Assembly (NCBI GenBank): GCA_016700155.1
Contig: CP065001.1
Span: 3,782,001-3,846,000 of the forward strand
Reading direction: 5' to 3'
Length of the DNA stretch: 64,000 bases
DNA from: Ignavibacteriales bacterium
GTDB lineage: Bacteria; Bacteroidota; Ignavibacteria; Ignavibacteriales; Ignavibacteriaceae
A program made the translations under genes and the position numbers. This document shows, one piece after another, positions 18,669-27,209 of this stretch; within the stretch, counting starts at the first letter, position 1; each line of letters opens with the position of its first letter. Below the pieces are notes generated by a model. The model saw nothing but the letters and a program-made list of their open reading frames with translations. It searched no databases and was not told the DNA's origin.

Positions 18669-19637
18669 CTATTGTTTATTTTTTTGTTTATAAAATTCGT
18701 ATGTCTTTGATATGCCGTCACGGAGTTCTGTTTTATACTTCCATCCGAGATTATTTATTCTTGATACATCCATTAGTTTACGCGGTGTTCCATCAGGCTT
18801 GGTTGTGTCGTAAATAGTTTTACCGTTATATCCGACAACATCCGCAATTAGCGATGCAAGTTCTGATATTGAAAGATCCTTTCCTGTGCCAACATTTATC
18901 TGTGATATTCCTTTATCATAAAGATCGGAAGCATTTATTTTTTCCATTAAGAAATGGATTCCGTCCGCGAGATCTTCAACATATAAAAATTCTCTTAACG
19001 GTTTGCCTGTTCCCCATATCGTTACATCATTACTTCCGTTTACTTTAGCTTCATGAAATTTTCTTATCAATGCAGGTAGAACGTGCGATGTATTCAAATC
19101 AAAATTATCAAAAGGACCATAAAGGTTCGTCGGCATTGCGGAATAAAAATTAGAACCATACTGCTTATAATAATTTTCACAAAGTTTAATGCCTGTTATC
19201 TTCGCGATTGCGTAAGGCTCGTTTGTATATTCAAGATAATCCGAAAGTAAATACTCTTCCTTCAAAGGCTGCGGAGCCAGCTTGGGATAAATACACGAAC
19301 TGCCAAGGAATATTAATTTTTCAACTCCGCTTTTATACGCGGCGTTAATTAAATTCGCTTCGATCATAAGATTGTCGTAAATGAACTCAGCGCGGTAAGT
19401 ATTGTTAGCAAGTATTCCACCGACCTTAGCTGCTGCTACAATAACAAGTTCGGGTTTTTCTTTCGCGAAAAATTCTTCTACATCTTTCTGACGGGTAAGA
19501 TCAAGCTGCGAAAGATCGCGTGTGATTATGTTGCTGTATCCTTTTTTCTGAAGGTCACGGAAAATTGCAGAACCAACCATACCGTTATGACCGGCTAAAT
19601 AAATCTTTTTATTCTGATATTTTAATTCGATGCTCAT
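18669..19637 (-). CDS. fcl: GDP-L-fucose synthase
   Basis: A 322-aa epimerase/reductase that makes GDP-L-fucose from the Gmd product. The N-terminal Rossmann motif GHNGMVGSA (about 16-24), the SSCIYP serine and the PYAIAKITG Tyr-x3-Lys motif are present. It lies directly upstream of gmd in the same direction. The product would feed the fucosyl or related transferases of this locus. Confidence 0.95.
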   Translation of the reverse strand: MSIELKYQNKKIYLAGHNGMVGSAIFRDLQKKGYSNIITRDLSQLDLTRQKDVEEFFAKEKPELVIVAAAKVGGILANNTYRAEFIYDNLMIEANLINAAYKSGVEKLIFLGSSCIYPKLAPQPLKEEYLLSDYLEYTNEPYAIAKITGIKLCENYYKQYGSNFYSAMPTNLYGPFDNFDLNTSHVLPALIRKFHEAKVNGSNDVTIWGTGKPLREFLYVEDLADGIHFLMEKINASDLYDKGISQINVGTGKDLSISELASLIADVVGYNGKTIYDTTKPDGTPRKLMDVSRINNLGWKYKTELRDGISKTYEFYKQKNKQ

Positions 19638-19703
19638 ATAAACCGAAATTATTAATTAAACGGGTTGAAAATTGTATGGGACAAATTTGAGGGCAGTAAC
19701 TTA

Positions 19704-21350
19704 CTAAAGCCCATAATAAAATGCCAAACGAAATTCCTGTGCTGTTGAGTTCATTCCTTCAATATCTGATTTTATTTTTGTGTATTGATATCTTCCCCTG
19801 ACAAACAATTCATGAGTTATTTCATACCTTGCTTCAGCTTCTGCAATTGAATAATAAGTTTTGTCGCCAAAAAGAAACGGCGGCTGAATAGGTGAAAACT
19901 GCTGTACTTCCGGTGTACCTCTTTCACCTTTGCGTATGTACTGCGCGGAAACATGAACATTCAGTCCGCGCAATATTCTGTACTGCGCTGAGAAATAAGC
20001 CTGGTCTCCGTTGTTGCCTATCCAGTGTCCCATTCCGTAAGATGCATTTGCATAGCTCTGAGTCTGGTTAAAATGATCATACAAAAACGGATAAAGTTTT
20101 GCGAACTCAAGTGTCAGTTTTAAATTTTCAATTGGAAGATCTGTAACAGAACCACCGACAGAAAAACCCATCTGGTAACGTTCTTTACCTTTGTTAAACA
20201 ACTGTCCAATCGCTATTTCATCAATAATAAGAGATGAATACAGGTGAGTATTCTTCAAATGATTTTTTGAACTTACCGAAGCAAAAAATTGTGAATTGCT
20301 TCCAACCGAATTGTAGTGTCGGCTTATATAGTGATCGGCAAGACGGAAAAACATAAACGGCATTAAGTAAGAAATCTCCAACCTGTCGCTGTAAACAATT
20401 GATTCGCCGATTGAAACATCAAGTCCGGCAAGTGGTGTTACAGTAAGTGTGTGCGAGGCAATAAATTTTTCCCTGAATAAAAATCTGTCTGAACCAACCC
20501 GTGTTTTATAAATAGATGATGAATCAACAACATCTGAACTAAGCCATCCATGAAAATAATTGAAGCTTAACCAGTCAACAGGTTTTAAATCCAATCTGAC
20601 AAAAGGAAATGACGGAGCTTTTTGTGAAAGAACTATTTTCCCGCCTTCACCGTAGCCCCATTCCATAAAATCTTTCCCGACTGAAAAACTTCCCCAATTC
20701 CAATTAGCTGTTATCATCGTTCTTACTTCACTGTATTCAGCTTTATTGGAACTATAATTATAAATGTTCGAATCTGTCCTGGCATTCACACCTGTAACCG
20801 GGGAGAATGATTTCGTTTTATCAATCGTCTCACCAGTTTCAGTATTATCCCTGAAGTTGAAACTGAAACCGATCGCATCTGTAACATAACCATAAAGCGA
20901 AACTCCGTTCCATAAGTGGCTTACACGTTTGCTTTTATTGACACCTGTTTCATACCCCAGAACAGGGCTTACATTCAACTTGAATAAATTATCGCCGTAA
21001 GAAAACAAACGGTATCTTCCAGCAACATCTTTTGAAAGATAGCTCATGTGTTTTTCATTCAGCGGAAGATCTTCATTCATAATCTCTTCATAAAAGAAAT
21101 CTTTCCTGTAAAAATTAATCTCTTCTTTTTCCAGTTCTGTAAGATCCGTGTATTTCTCTGCGGCTTCGAGAAGTTTTTCAGCAATGTAAGTTCTCGGCAG
21201 CGGTTTTATGTGATCATCAAAATCAATAACACCTCGCTGACTTAGCCTTGAAAGAAAATCATATACATCACTGAATAAAGGTTCATATACAACCTGAGAT
21301 GAAACCTGTACCGAACAGAACAACAGAAAAAGAAGAGCAATTTTTTTCAT
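19704..21350 (-). CDS. Wzi-like capsule assembly outer-membrane protein (copy 1)
   Basis: A 548-aa protein with a signal peptide (about 1-18). A short helical domain (DVYDFLSRLSQRGVI, RTYIAEKLLEA) precedes a long beta-rich part with aromatic/Gly strands ending in YQYTKI...RLAFYYGL. This layout matches the capsule assembly protein Wzi family, which binds capsule at the cell surface. A paralogue of nearly equal length lies at 24317..25957, sharing the EWGYGEGGK/NWGSGKGGK, APSFP and GHWIG motifs. Eight bases separate it from the DegT gene. Confidence 0.75.
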   Translation of the reverse strand: MKKIALLFLLFCSVQVSSQVVYEPLFSDVYDFLSRLSQRGVIDFDDHIKPLPRTYIAEKLLEAAEKYTDLTELEKEEINFYRKDFFYEEIMNEDLPLNEKHMSYLSKDVAGRYRLFSYGDNLFKLNVSPVLGYETGVNKSKRVSHLWNGVSLYGYVTDAIGFSFNFRDNTETGETIDKTKSFSPVTGVNARTDSNIYNYSSNKAEYSEVRTMITANWNWGSFSVGKDFMEWGYGEGGKIVLSQKAPSFPFVRLDLKPVDWLSFNYFHGWLSSDVVDSSSIYKTRVGSDRFLFREKFIASHTLTVTPLAGLDVSIGESIVYSDRLEISYLMPFMFFRLADHYISRHYNSVGSNSQFFASVSSKNHLKNTHLYSSLIIDEIAIGQLFNKGKERYQMGFSVGGSVTDLPIENLKLTLEFAKLYPFLYDHFNQTQSYANASYGMGHWIGNNGDQAYFSAQYRILRGLNVHVSAQYIRKGERGTPEVQQFSPIQPPFLFGDKTYYSIAEAEARYEITHELFVRGRYQYTKIKSDIEGMNSTAQEFRLAFYYGL

Positions 21351-21357
21351 CTGAGTT

Positions 21358-22527
21358 TTAGCCTTTAATGAACTCTTTAAATTTGCTTACAACAAAGGTT
21401 ATCTGCTCTTTAGTCAGTTCGGGAAAAACCGGCAGCGCTATTGATGTTTCAGCAGCAAATTCTGAAACAGGAAAATCACCTTTCTTATAACCAAGTGAAG
21501 CAAAACATTCCTGTAAATGGAAAGGAACAGGATAATAAATTTCATTAGCGATCTGATTATCTGAAAGATGTTTTCTCATCTCATCTCTTTTTTCAACACG
21601 AACAATGAACTGGTTATATATGTGTGAATTAACAAGAGAATTATCATCACCATAAACCGCTTTAGGCAGAAGCACTTTATTCTTCTCATCAAATTTTATT
21701 TTACCATCGGTTTCAGCGAGACCAGCCTCAATAAAAAGTTTTTTATACAATGCCGCGTTGTCTCTTCGCTGCTGCGACCAATTGTTAAGATGAGGAAGCT
21801 TTACATTCAGCACACCGGATTGAATAGCGTCTATCCGGAAATTTCCTCCGATAACTTTATGATAATATCTCTGTTCCCCTCCGTGAACACGCAGTATTCT
21901 TAACCTGTCTGCCAGTTCTTTATTGTTAGTCGTAACAAGACCGCCGTCACCGAAACATCCTAAATTTTTGCTGGGGAAAAATGAGAAACACCCAATGTCA
22001 CCGATGGTGCCGACACATCTTCCGTCCTTGTACTGTGTGCTGATTGCCTGTGCGGCATCTTCAATAACATATAATTTATGTTTGCGGGCAATTTCCATGA
22101 TCTTATCCATCTCACAACTTTGCCCGTAAAGATGAACAGGAATAATAGCTTTTGTTTTTGATGTTATCCTCTTTTCAATATCATTCGGATCCATATTGAA
22201 AGTAACCGGATCAATATCCGTAAAAACGGGAACTGCATTCATTCTTGATACAACACCTGCGGTTGCAAAAAATGAATATGTAGGAACAATAACTTCATCA
22301 CCCGGTTTTATATCAATTGCCATTAACGCAATAAGAAGCGCATCGGTACCTGACGAAACACCGAGTGAATATTCAGCTTTCAAAAACTCGCTGAATGATT
22401 TTTCCATTTTGTCAACAACCGGACCCAGAATGAAATACTGAGACTCGGCAATATTTATTAAAACTTCATCTAACTCTTTTTTTAGAGATTGGTATTGAGG
22501 TTTTAAATCTAACAGTGGGACTTGCAT
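21358..22527 (-). CDS. DegT/DnrJ/EryC1/StrS sugar aminotransferase
   Basis: A 389-aa PLP-dependent enzyme that aminates keto-sugar nucleotides. The PLP lysine is Lys187 in FSFFPSKNLG, with GVSSGTDAL near 57 and EDAAQA near 156. It follows rfbA and rfbC, so the likely substrate is a dTDP-keto-hexose giving an amino sugar such as a Fuc3N or Qui3N type; the exact product cannot be told. No N-acetyltransferase is directly adjacent. Confidence 0.88.
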   Translation of the reverse strand: MQVPLLDLKPQYQSLKKELDEVLINIAESQYFILGPVVDKMEKSFSEFLKAEYSLGVSSGTDALLIALMAIDIKPGDEVIVPTYSFFATAGVVSRMNAVPVFTDIDPVTFNMDPNDIEKRITSKTKAIIPVHLYGQSCEMDKIMEIARKHKLYVIEDAAQAISTQYKDGRCVGTIGDIGCFSFFPSKNLGCFGDGGLVTTNNKELADRLRILRVHGGEQRYYHKVIGGNFRIDAIQSGVLNVKLPHLNNWSQQRRDNAALYKKLFIEAGLAETDGKIKFDEKNKVLLPKAVYGDDNSLVNSHIYNQFIVRVEKRDEMRKHLSDNQIANEIYYPVPFHLQECFASLGYKKGDFPVSEFAAETSIALPVFPELTKEQITFVVSKFKEFIKG

Positions 22528-22670
22528 ATAAACTCCATAAAATTGAGTAAGAAAATTACTCAGATTTGTCCTAATGTTGAAAGAAAAAGAAGTGTCAAAA
22601 TTGTTCTATCATAATTAATCATAACAATCATAATACACAGCTATTACGGGCGGATCAGTGTACTATTTCC

Positions 22671-23219
22671 TTAATAGACAAAATCCTTTGCGATATCCTT
22701 AAATAAACCAGCCTGAAGATCTTTTTCAGATACAATCGGATTTTTTACCTTCCAATCGATATTAAGCTGTGGATCATTATAAATTACTGCCCGCTCGTGT
22801 TCTTTGCTGTACAACTCGGTGCATTTATAAAGAAATATTGCTGTCTCTGACAGAACCGAAAATCCATGCGCGAATCCCGGCGGTATCCATATCTGGTTAT
22901 GATTTTCTTCAGATAAAATTTCAGAATAGTATTTGCCGAAAGTCGGTGAACCGAACCTCAGATCAACAGCAACATCAAGTACAACCCCGGATATTACCAT
23001 ACATAATTTGCCTTGAGCTTTTTCACCAACCTGGTAATGAAGCCCGCGTACAGCACCTTTTTTTGACATTGAGATATTATCCTGCACAAAATCATAATTG
23101 ATTCCGTTCTCTTTATAATTCTTCCTGCTGAATGATTCAAAAAAATATCCGCGGTCATCACCGAAAACTTTTGGCTGAAATACTATCAATCCGTCTATAA
23201 AAGGTTTTGTTACGTTCAT
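22671..23219 (-). CDS. rfbC: dTDP-4-dehydrorhamnose 3,5-epimerase family protein
   Basis: A 182-aa cupin epimerase. Catalytic His lies in VRGLHYQ (near 60) and Tyr in KCTELYSKEHE (near 138); PPGFAHGFSVL is also conserved. It epimerises dTDP-4-keto-6-deoxyglucose. It follows rfbA by 30 bp, but rfbB and rfbD are not in this window. It may therefore serve an amino-sugar pathway with the DegT enzyme or rely on genes elsewhere. Confidence 0.92.
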   Translation of the reverse strand: MNVTKPFIDGLIVFQPKVFGDDRGYFFESFSRKNYKENGINYDFVQDNISMSKKGAVRGLHYQVGEKAQGKLCMVISGVVLDVAVDLRFGSPTFGKYYSEILSEENHNQIWIPPGFAHGFSVLSETAIFLYKCTELYSKEHERAVIYNDPQLNIDWKVKNPIVSEKDLQAGLFKDIAKDFVY

Positions 23220-23249
23220 CTGTCTCTGTAAGTAATGTTAAGTATCTGT

Positions 23250-24110
23250 TTATTCGTTAATTATTCTTTCAAGATATTCACGGTAAAGTGATTTGGGCAT
23301 GCCGTTGACAAGTTTTACAAAATGGTCTTTGTTGATATACTCCATGTGATAAGCGATCTCTTCAATACAAGCAACCTTTAACCCCTGCCTGTCTTCAATT
23401 ACACCAAAAAAGTTTGAAGCCTGCAATAAAGCTTCCGGTGTACCTGTATCAAGCCATGCAATTCCTCTTCCTATTTTTTCAACCTGTAGCTGACCTTTTT
23501 CAAGATACACTTTGTTAACATCTGTTATCTCGAGTTCACCCCTTGCGGATGGTTTAAGATTTTTAGAGATGTTAACAACACTATTGTTATAAATGTATAA
23601 ACCGGGTACAGCAAATTGTGATTTTGGCTTCAGAGGTTTTTCTTCAATTGAAATTGCTGTGCCTGCTTTGTCAAACTCAACTATACCGTAGCGTTCAGGA
23701 TCGGTAACACGGTAACCGAAAATAGTAGCGTGAACATTGTTCTGAACGGCTTCATAAAAGAAATCAAGATTGCCATAAAAAATATTATCACCGAGAATTA
23801 ATGTTACGGGCGAATCACCGATAAACTTTTCACCGATTATAAACGCCTCGGCAATTCCGTTTGGTGCTTCCTGAAGCGCATACTGAATATTCAAACCTAA
23901 GTGTGAGCCGTCACCAAAAAGCTGCTCATACCACGGAATAGTTTCTTTGTTTGAAATGATAAGTATATCCTTTATTCCGCCTAACATTAAAATAGAAAGC
24001 GGGTAATAGATCAAAGGTTTGTCATAAATTACAGTAAGCTGTTTGCTGTAGATTTTTGTTATCGGGTAAAGCCGTGAGCCTGAACCTCCGGCGAGTATTA
24101 TCCCTTTCAT
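23250..24110 (-). CDS. rfbA: Glucose-1-phosphate thymidylyltransferase
   Basis: A 286-aa nucleotidyltransferase making dTDP-glucose from dTTP and glucose-1-phosphate. The N-terminal LAGGSGSRLYPIT (6-18), SKQL (22-25) and the LGDNIFYG segment (near 107) are typical. Length is normal. It is the first gene of the rfbA-rfbC-degT run; upstream lies 206 bp of AT-rich sequence likely to hold its promoter. Confidence 0.95.
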   Translation of the reverse strand: MKGIILAGGSGSRLYPITKIYSKQLTVIYDKPLIYYPLSILMLGGIKDILIISNKETIPWYEQLFGDGSHLGLNIQYALQEAPNGIAEAFIIGEKFIGDSPVTLILGDNIFYGNLDFFYEAVQNNVHATIFGYRVTDPERYGIVEFDKAGTAISIEEKPLKPKSQFAVPGLYIYNNSVVNISKNLKPSARGELEITDVNKVYLEKGQLQVEKIGRGIAWLDTGTPEALLQASNFFGVIEDRQGLKVACIEEIAYHMEYINKDHFVKLVNGMPKSLYREYLERIINE

Positions 24111-24316
24111 TAAAATTCCTTTTCCTTTTCGGGTAATTGATTAGTTAAAGTACGGGGAAAAATTTTTGTGTGATATTTCTCCAAAAGCGATGCCAAAAAT
24201 AAAAACTTTTAATAAAAGCGCCATAAAGAACTATGTTATTTAAATAAAAAAAATCTTGGGTTTTTGATATAACAAATTGATACACATTTTATTCTGGTGT
24301 TTCAAATTATAATACA

Positions 24317-25957
24317 TCAAAGACCATAAAATAATCTTAAACCAAATGAATTTTTACTGCCTTTCATAAACTCCAACAATCTTCCCTGCTCATCATCCTT
24401 TGTGCTGCTGTAAATAAAATATACTTCACCTGAAATATTATGACTGGAAATATACTTCAACGAAACATCAACTTGTGTTTGCGATAATCTTTGTCCGTAT
24501 AAAAACTCGGGATATGGAAGCTGGTACTGTTCTTCGGGAAGTTCGGTTTGTCCCTTACGAACGTGATGTAATTTTATTTTTCCATTTAAATGGGAAAGGA
24601 TCTGCTGTACATATTCAACATAAAACTGATCCGCGTTACTGCCTATCCAGTGACCAAGCTGGTAACCATGATTTGAATAAAGATGGAGCGGATCGGAGTT
24701 CATATACACAAAAGGATTTAGTCTTGTGTATTCCAATGTTAGAGAAGAATTATGAATGACCGGATCAGCAATTGTTCCTCCGAGTGTAAATGCAACCGCC
24801 GAAAGATTTTTTCCTTTTAACAGATTTGTGATTGAAAGCTCATCAATAAAAGCTGTTGAATAAAACTTTGTGCGTATTGACGGAACTTTATACTGAACAT
24901 CAGCGAACAATTGCGCGTTGTCTCCCGTGTTGCTTCCCTGTTTTGCAAGATAATGATCCGCTAACCTGAAGAAGATAACGGGAATAAGATAAAGCGGTTC
25001 AATCTCATCTCCGTAAATCATTGACTCACCGATTGAAACTGTAACATCATTCGTTACATCGGCTGAAAGAATATGCGCTGCGATAAATTTGGGAATCTGT
25101 GAATAACTATCGCGGTCTTCCACGAGTGATGTGCGGTATGTTGATGAATCGATCAGATCAGAATGAAGCCAACTATGAATATATGTGAACCGCAGCCATT
25201 CAAGCGGTTGAACATCAAGCCGTATCATAGGGAACGAAGGTGCTTTGTCAGAAAATATTAGCTTACCGCCTTTGCCGCTTCCCCAATTAATATTTTCTTT
25301 ACCTAATGAAATTGTTCCGAAATTCCACGAATAACTCAATGAACCATTCACCTCACTGTACTCAAATGAATTCTCTTTCGTTATCATCCTGTTGATGCCT
25401 TTGGCGCGTGTGAAATTTTTTATATTGTCAATATTCTTCCCGCTTTCTTCATTATCGCGGAAGTTCATTGAAAAGCCCCAGCCGTCGCCCAGATAACCTG
25501 AAAACTCCGCACCGTTCCAGCGGTGTTTGAAGTCACCGTTGTAGTGATCTGCATAGTCGATGCCGATTACCGGCTCAACATTAATACTGAATGAAGAACT
25601 GCTGTAATTATAAAAACGGAATCTCTGTCTATCACTCATCTTAAAAAATCCTGATTCGATTCCGTCAAAATTATCTGTAAGTCTTGCAGCTTCATCAAAA
25701 TATTCTTTCAGAAAAAAATCAAGCTGCTCATTTTCAAGCTCACCCAACTGATTTCTTTTCTCCTTCAGTTCAAGAAGTTTTCCTGCAATCTGAACTCTTG
25801 CAAGAGGCATTACTTCTGTATGAAATGTAATGATACCCTTCAGGTTCAGTCTTTCAAGGAACTCATAAACATCATGGTTGTAAACCGGCTCGGTTACGGA
25901 TTGAGAATAGGCCAGACCACAAATAAAAATAAATACAGTAAATATTTTTTTTAACAT
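24317..25957 (-). CDS. Wzi-like capsule assembly outer-membrane protein (copy 2)
   Basis: A 546-aa paralogue of the protein at 19704..21350. A signal peptide (about 1-18) leads to the helical segment DVYEFLERLNLKGII and a long beta-barrel-like part with NWGSGKGGKLIF, APSFPMIRLDVQP and GHWIGSNADQF, ending LRLFYGL. It probably helps anchor or assemble polysaccharide at the outer membrane. The two copies flank the dTDP-sugar genes, which suggests an old duplication around them. Confidence 0.75.
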   Translation of the reverse strand: MLKKIFTVFIFICGLAYSQSVTEPVYNHDVYEFLERLNLKGIITFHTEVMPLARVQIAGKLLELKEKRNQLGELENEQLDFFLKEYFDEAARLTDNFDGIESGFFKMSDRQRFRFYNYSSSSFSINVEPVIGIDYADHYNGDFKHRWNGAEFSGYLGDGWGFSMNFRDNEESGKNIDNIKNFTRAKGINRMITKENSFEYSEVNGSLSYSWNFGTISLGKENINWGSGKGGKLIFSDKAPSFPMIRLDVQPLEWLRFTYIHSWLHSDLIDSSTYRTSLVEDRDSYSQIPKFIAAHILSADVTNDVTVSIGESMIYGDEIEPLYLIPVIFFRLADHYLAKQGSNTGDNAQLFADVQYKVPSIRTKFYSTAFIDELSITNLLKGKNLSAVAFTLGGTIADPVIHNSSLTLEYTRLNPFVYMNSDPLHLYSNHGYQLGHWIGSNADQFYVEYVQQILSHLNGKIKLHHVRKGQTELPEEQYQLPYPEFLYGQRLSQTQVDVSLKYISSHNISGEVYFIYSSTKDDEQGRLLEFMKGSKNSFGLRLFYGL

Positions 25958-26050
25958 TGTTTTGATTATTGCTTGCTAATTAATGTAAATGATGTGTCGT
26001 CTCAATTGTATTTCTTACCGTGTCATCCTGAACCATGTCATGCTAAAAAA

Positions 26051-26154
26051 TGTCATCCTGAACTCGTTTCAGGATCTGTATTTGTTTCAGCATCTGCATT
26101 CGTTTCAGGATCTTCCTTCTACATTCTAGATTCCGAACCGAGTTCGGAATGACA
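26051..26154 (+). repeat. TGTCAT element, family A, copy 1
   Basis: Left hairpin TGTCATCCTGAAC...TTTCAGGATCT, a spacer of GTTTCAGCATCT-type words, and right hairpin ATTCCGAAC-CGA-GTTCGGAATGACA. The ends are inverted repeats (TGTCAT/ATGACA). Extra left ends stand at 26021 and 26036. The 25958..26359 gap consists almost wholly of copies 1 and 2. Confidence 0.8.
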
Positions 26155-26196
26155 GGTTGTTTTTGAAGTCACGTTAAACAATGTCATCCTGAACAA

Positions 26197-26300
26197 TGTC
26201 ATGCTGAACTTGTTTCAGCATCTTCATTCGTTTCAGCATCTGCATTCGTTTCAAGATCTTCCTTCTACATTCTAGATTCCGAACCGAGTTCGGAATGACA
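26197..26300 (+). repeat. TGTCAT element, family A, copy 2
   Basis: Same structure as copy 1: left hairpin GCTGAACTTGTTTCAGC, spacer words, and right hairpin identical to copy 1. A lone left end lies at 26182. The linker that follows begins CCTTGTTTCTT. Confidence 0.8.
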
Positions 26301-26357
26301 CCTTGTTTCTTCGGTCACACTGAACCACGTCATGCTGAATAATGTCATGCTGAATAA

Positions 26358-26832
26358 TGTCATCCTGAACTCGTTTCAGGATCTGTATTTGTTTCAGCAT
26401 CTTCATTCGTTTCAGCATCTGCATTCGTTTCAGCATCTTCATTCGTTTCAGGCTTCGTTCTTGTTTCATCATCGTACTCTGTAGATAAATCCTTCCATTC
26501 CCTGTTTATGGATTCAATCAAATTTATTTTCCACGGTCGATGCCAATTCTTTAACTGTTTTTCCTTCTTAATAGCATCATTAATATCATTGAACATTTCA
26601 AAATATACTAGTTTGGTTAGATTGTACTTTTTACTGAATCCATCAATCAGTTTATTTCTGTGCTCATACATTCTCCGTTCCAGGTTATTAGTAACCCCAA
26701 TGTAGAGTGTTTTTGAATTATTGGAAAGAATATAGACATAGTAGGTTTTCAATTTTTTGCCCAGCTCATTAAGTGTTCTTTACAATTCCTTCAATGTATA
26801 TCTTAGATTCCGAACCGAGTTCGGAATGACAC
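26358..26832 (+). mobile_element. TGTCAT element, family A, long copy carrying a GIY-YIG gene
   Basis: The left end TGTCATCCTGAAC starts at 26358 and the right hairpin TTCCGAAC...GTTCGGAATGACA ends at 26832. Between them, where other copies hold 20-60 bp of spacer, lies a GIY-YIG nuclease gene on the minus strand. The gene's stop codon (26360..26362) is formed by the terminal repeat itself. I infer a self-encoding form of the short elements around it; no target duplication has been shown. Confidence 0.55.
26360..26752 (-). CDS. GIY-YIG endonuclease inside a family A element
   Basis: A 130-aa single-domain GIY-YIG protein of the COG2827/SLX1-like group. It has VYILSNN and LYIGVTNNLERRMYEH (catalytic Tyr and Arg), GFSKKYNLTKLVYFE and the KKEKQLKNW helix with the metal-binding Glu. 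The core ends near residue 92 (EWKDLS). The remaining tail is a low-complexity ETNEDAETNADAET series, which is the element's own repeat words translated. A second GIY-YIG gene at 46008..46301 is similarly placed in another repeat family. Confidence 0.82.
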   Translation of the reverse strand: MKTYYVYILSNNSKTLYIGVTNNLERRMYEHRNKLIDGFSKKYNLTKLVYFEMFNDINDAIKKEKQLKNWHRPWKINLIESINREWKDLSTEYDDETRTKPETNEDAETNADAETNEDAETNTDPETSSG

Positions 26833-26859
26833 CTTGTTTCTTGAATCATCCTGAACCCT

Positions 26860-26944
26860 GTCATGCTGAACTTGTTTCAGGATCTGTATTTGTTTCAGCA
26901 ACTTCCCCCTGATTTCTAGATTCCGAACCGAGTTCGGAATGACA
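26860..26944 (+). repeat. TGTCAT element, family A, copy 4 (short)
   Basis: TGTCATGCTGAACTTG...CAGGATCT, a short spacer, then the same right hairpin and ATGACA end. At about 85 bp it is among the shortest copies. It is separated from the long copy by a CCTTGTTTCTT linker. Confidence 0.75.
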
Positions 26945-26986
26945 CCTTGTTTCTTGAATCATCCTGAACCCTGTCATCCTTAAAAA

Positions 26987-27093
26987 TGTCATCCTGAACC
27001 TGCCTTGCCGTCAGGCAGGCTTGTTTCAGGATCTGCATTCGTTTCAGGATCTTCTTTCTACATTCTAGATTCCGAACCAAGTTCGGAATGACA
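26987..27093 (+). repeat. TGTCAT element, family A, copy 5 with nested hairpin
   Basis: The left hairpin loop is interrupted by a 21-bp palindrome (CTGCCTTGCC..GGCAGGC, about 27000..27020). The rest matches other copies; the right arm reads CCGAACCAAGTTCGG. A further left end without a right end stands at 27121, and its spacer words run almost to the end of the WecA-like gene. Together with copy 4 this fills the 26753..27209 gap. Confidence 0.75.
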
Positions 27094-27209
27094 GGTTGTT
27101 TTTGAAGTCACGTTGAACAATGTCATGCTGAACTTGTTTCAGCATCTGCATTCGTTTCAGGATCTCTACTTGTTTCAGCATCTGCATTGGCTTAAGCCGC
27201 ACTAGTATG

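Noticed and set aside
25958..27209. Insertion sequence or transposon with classical transposase
   Set aside because: No DDE, HUH or serine recombinase gene is present; the only enzyme is the GIY-YIG nuclease, so a conventional IS call is not supported.
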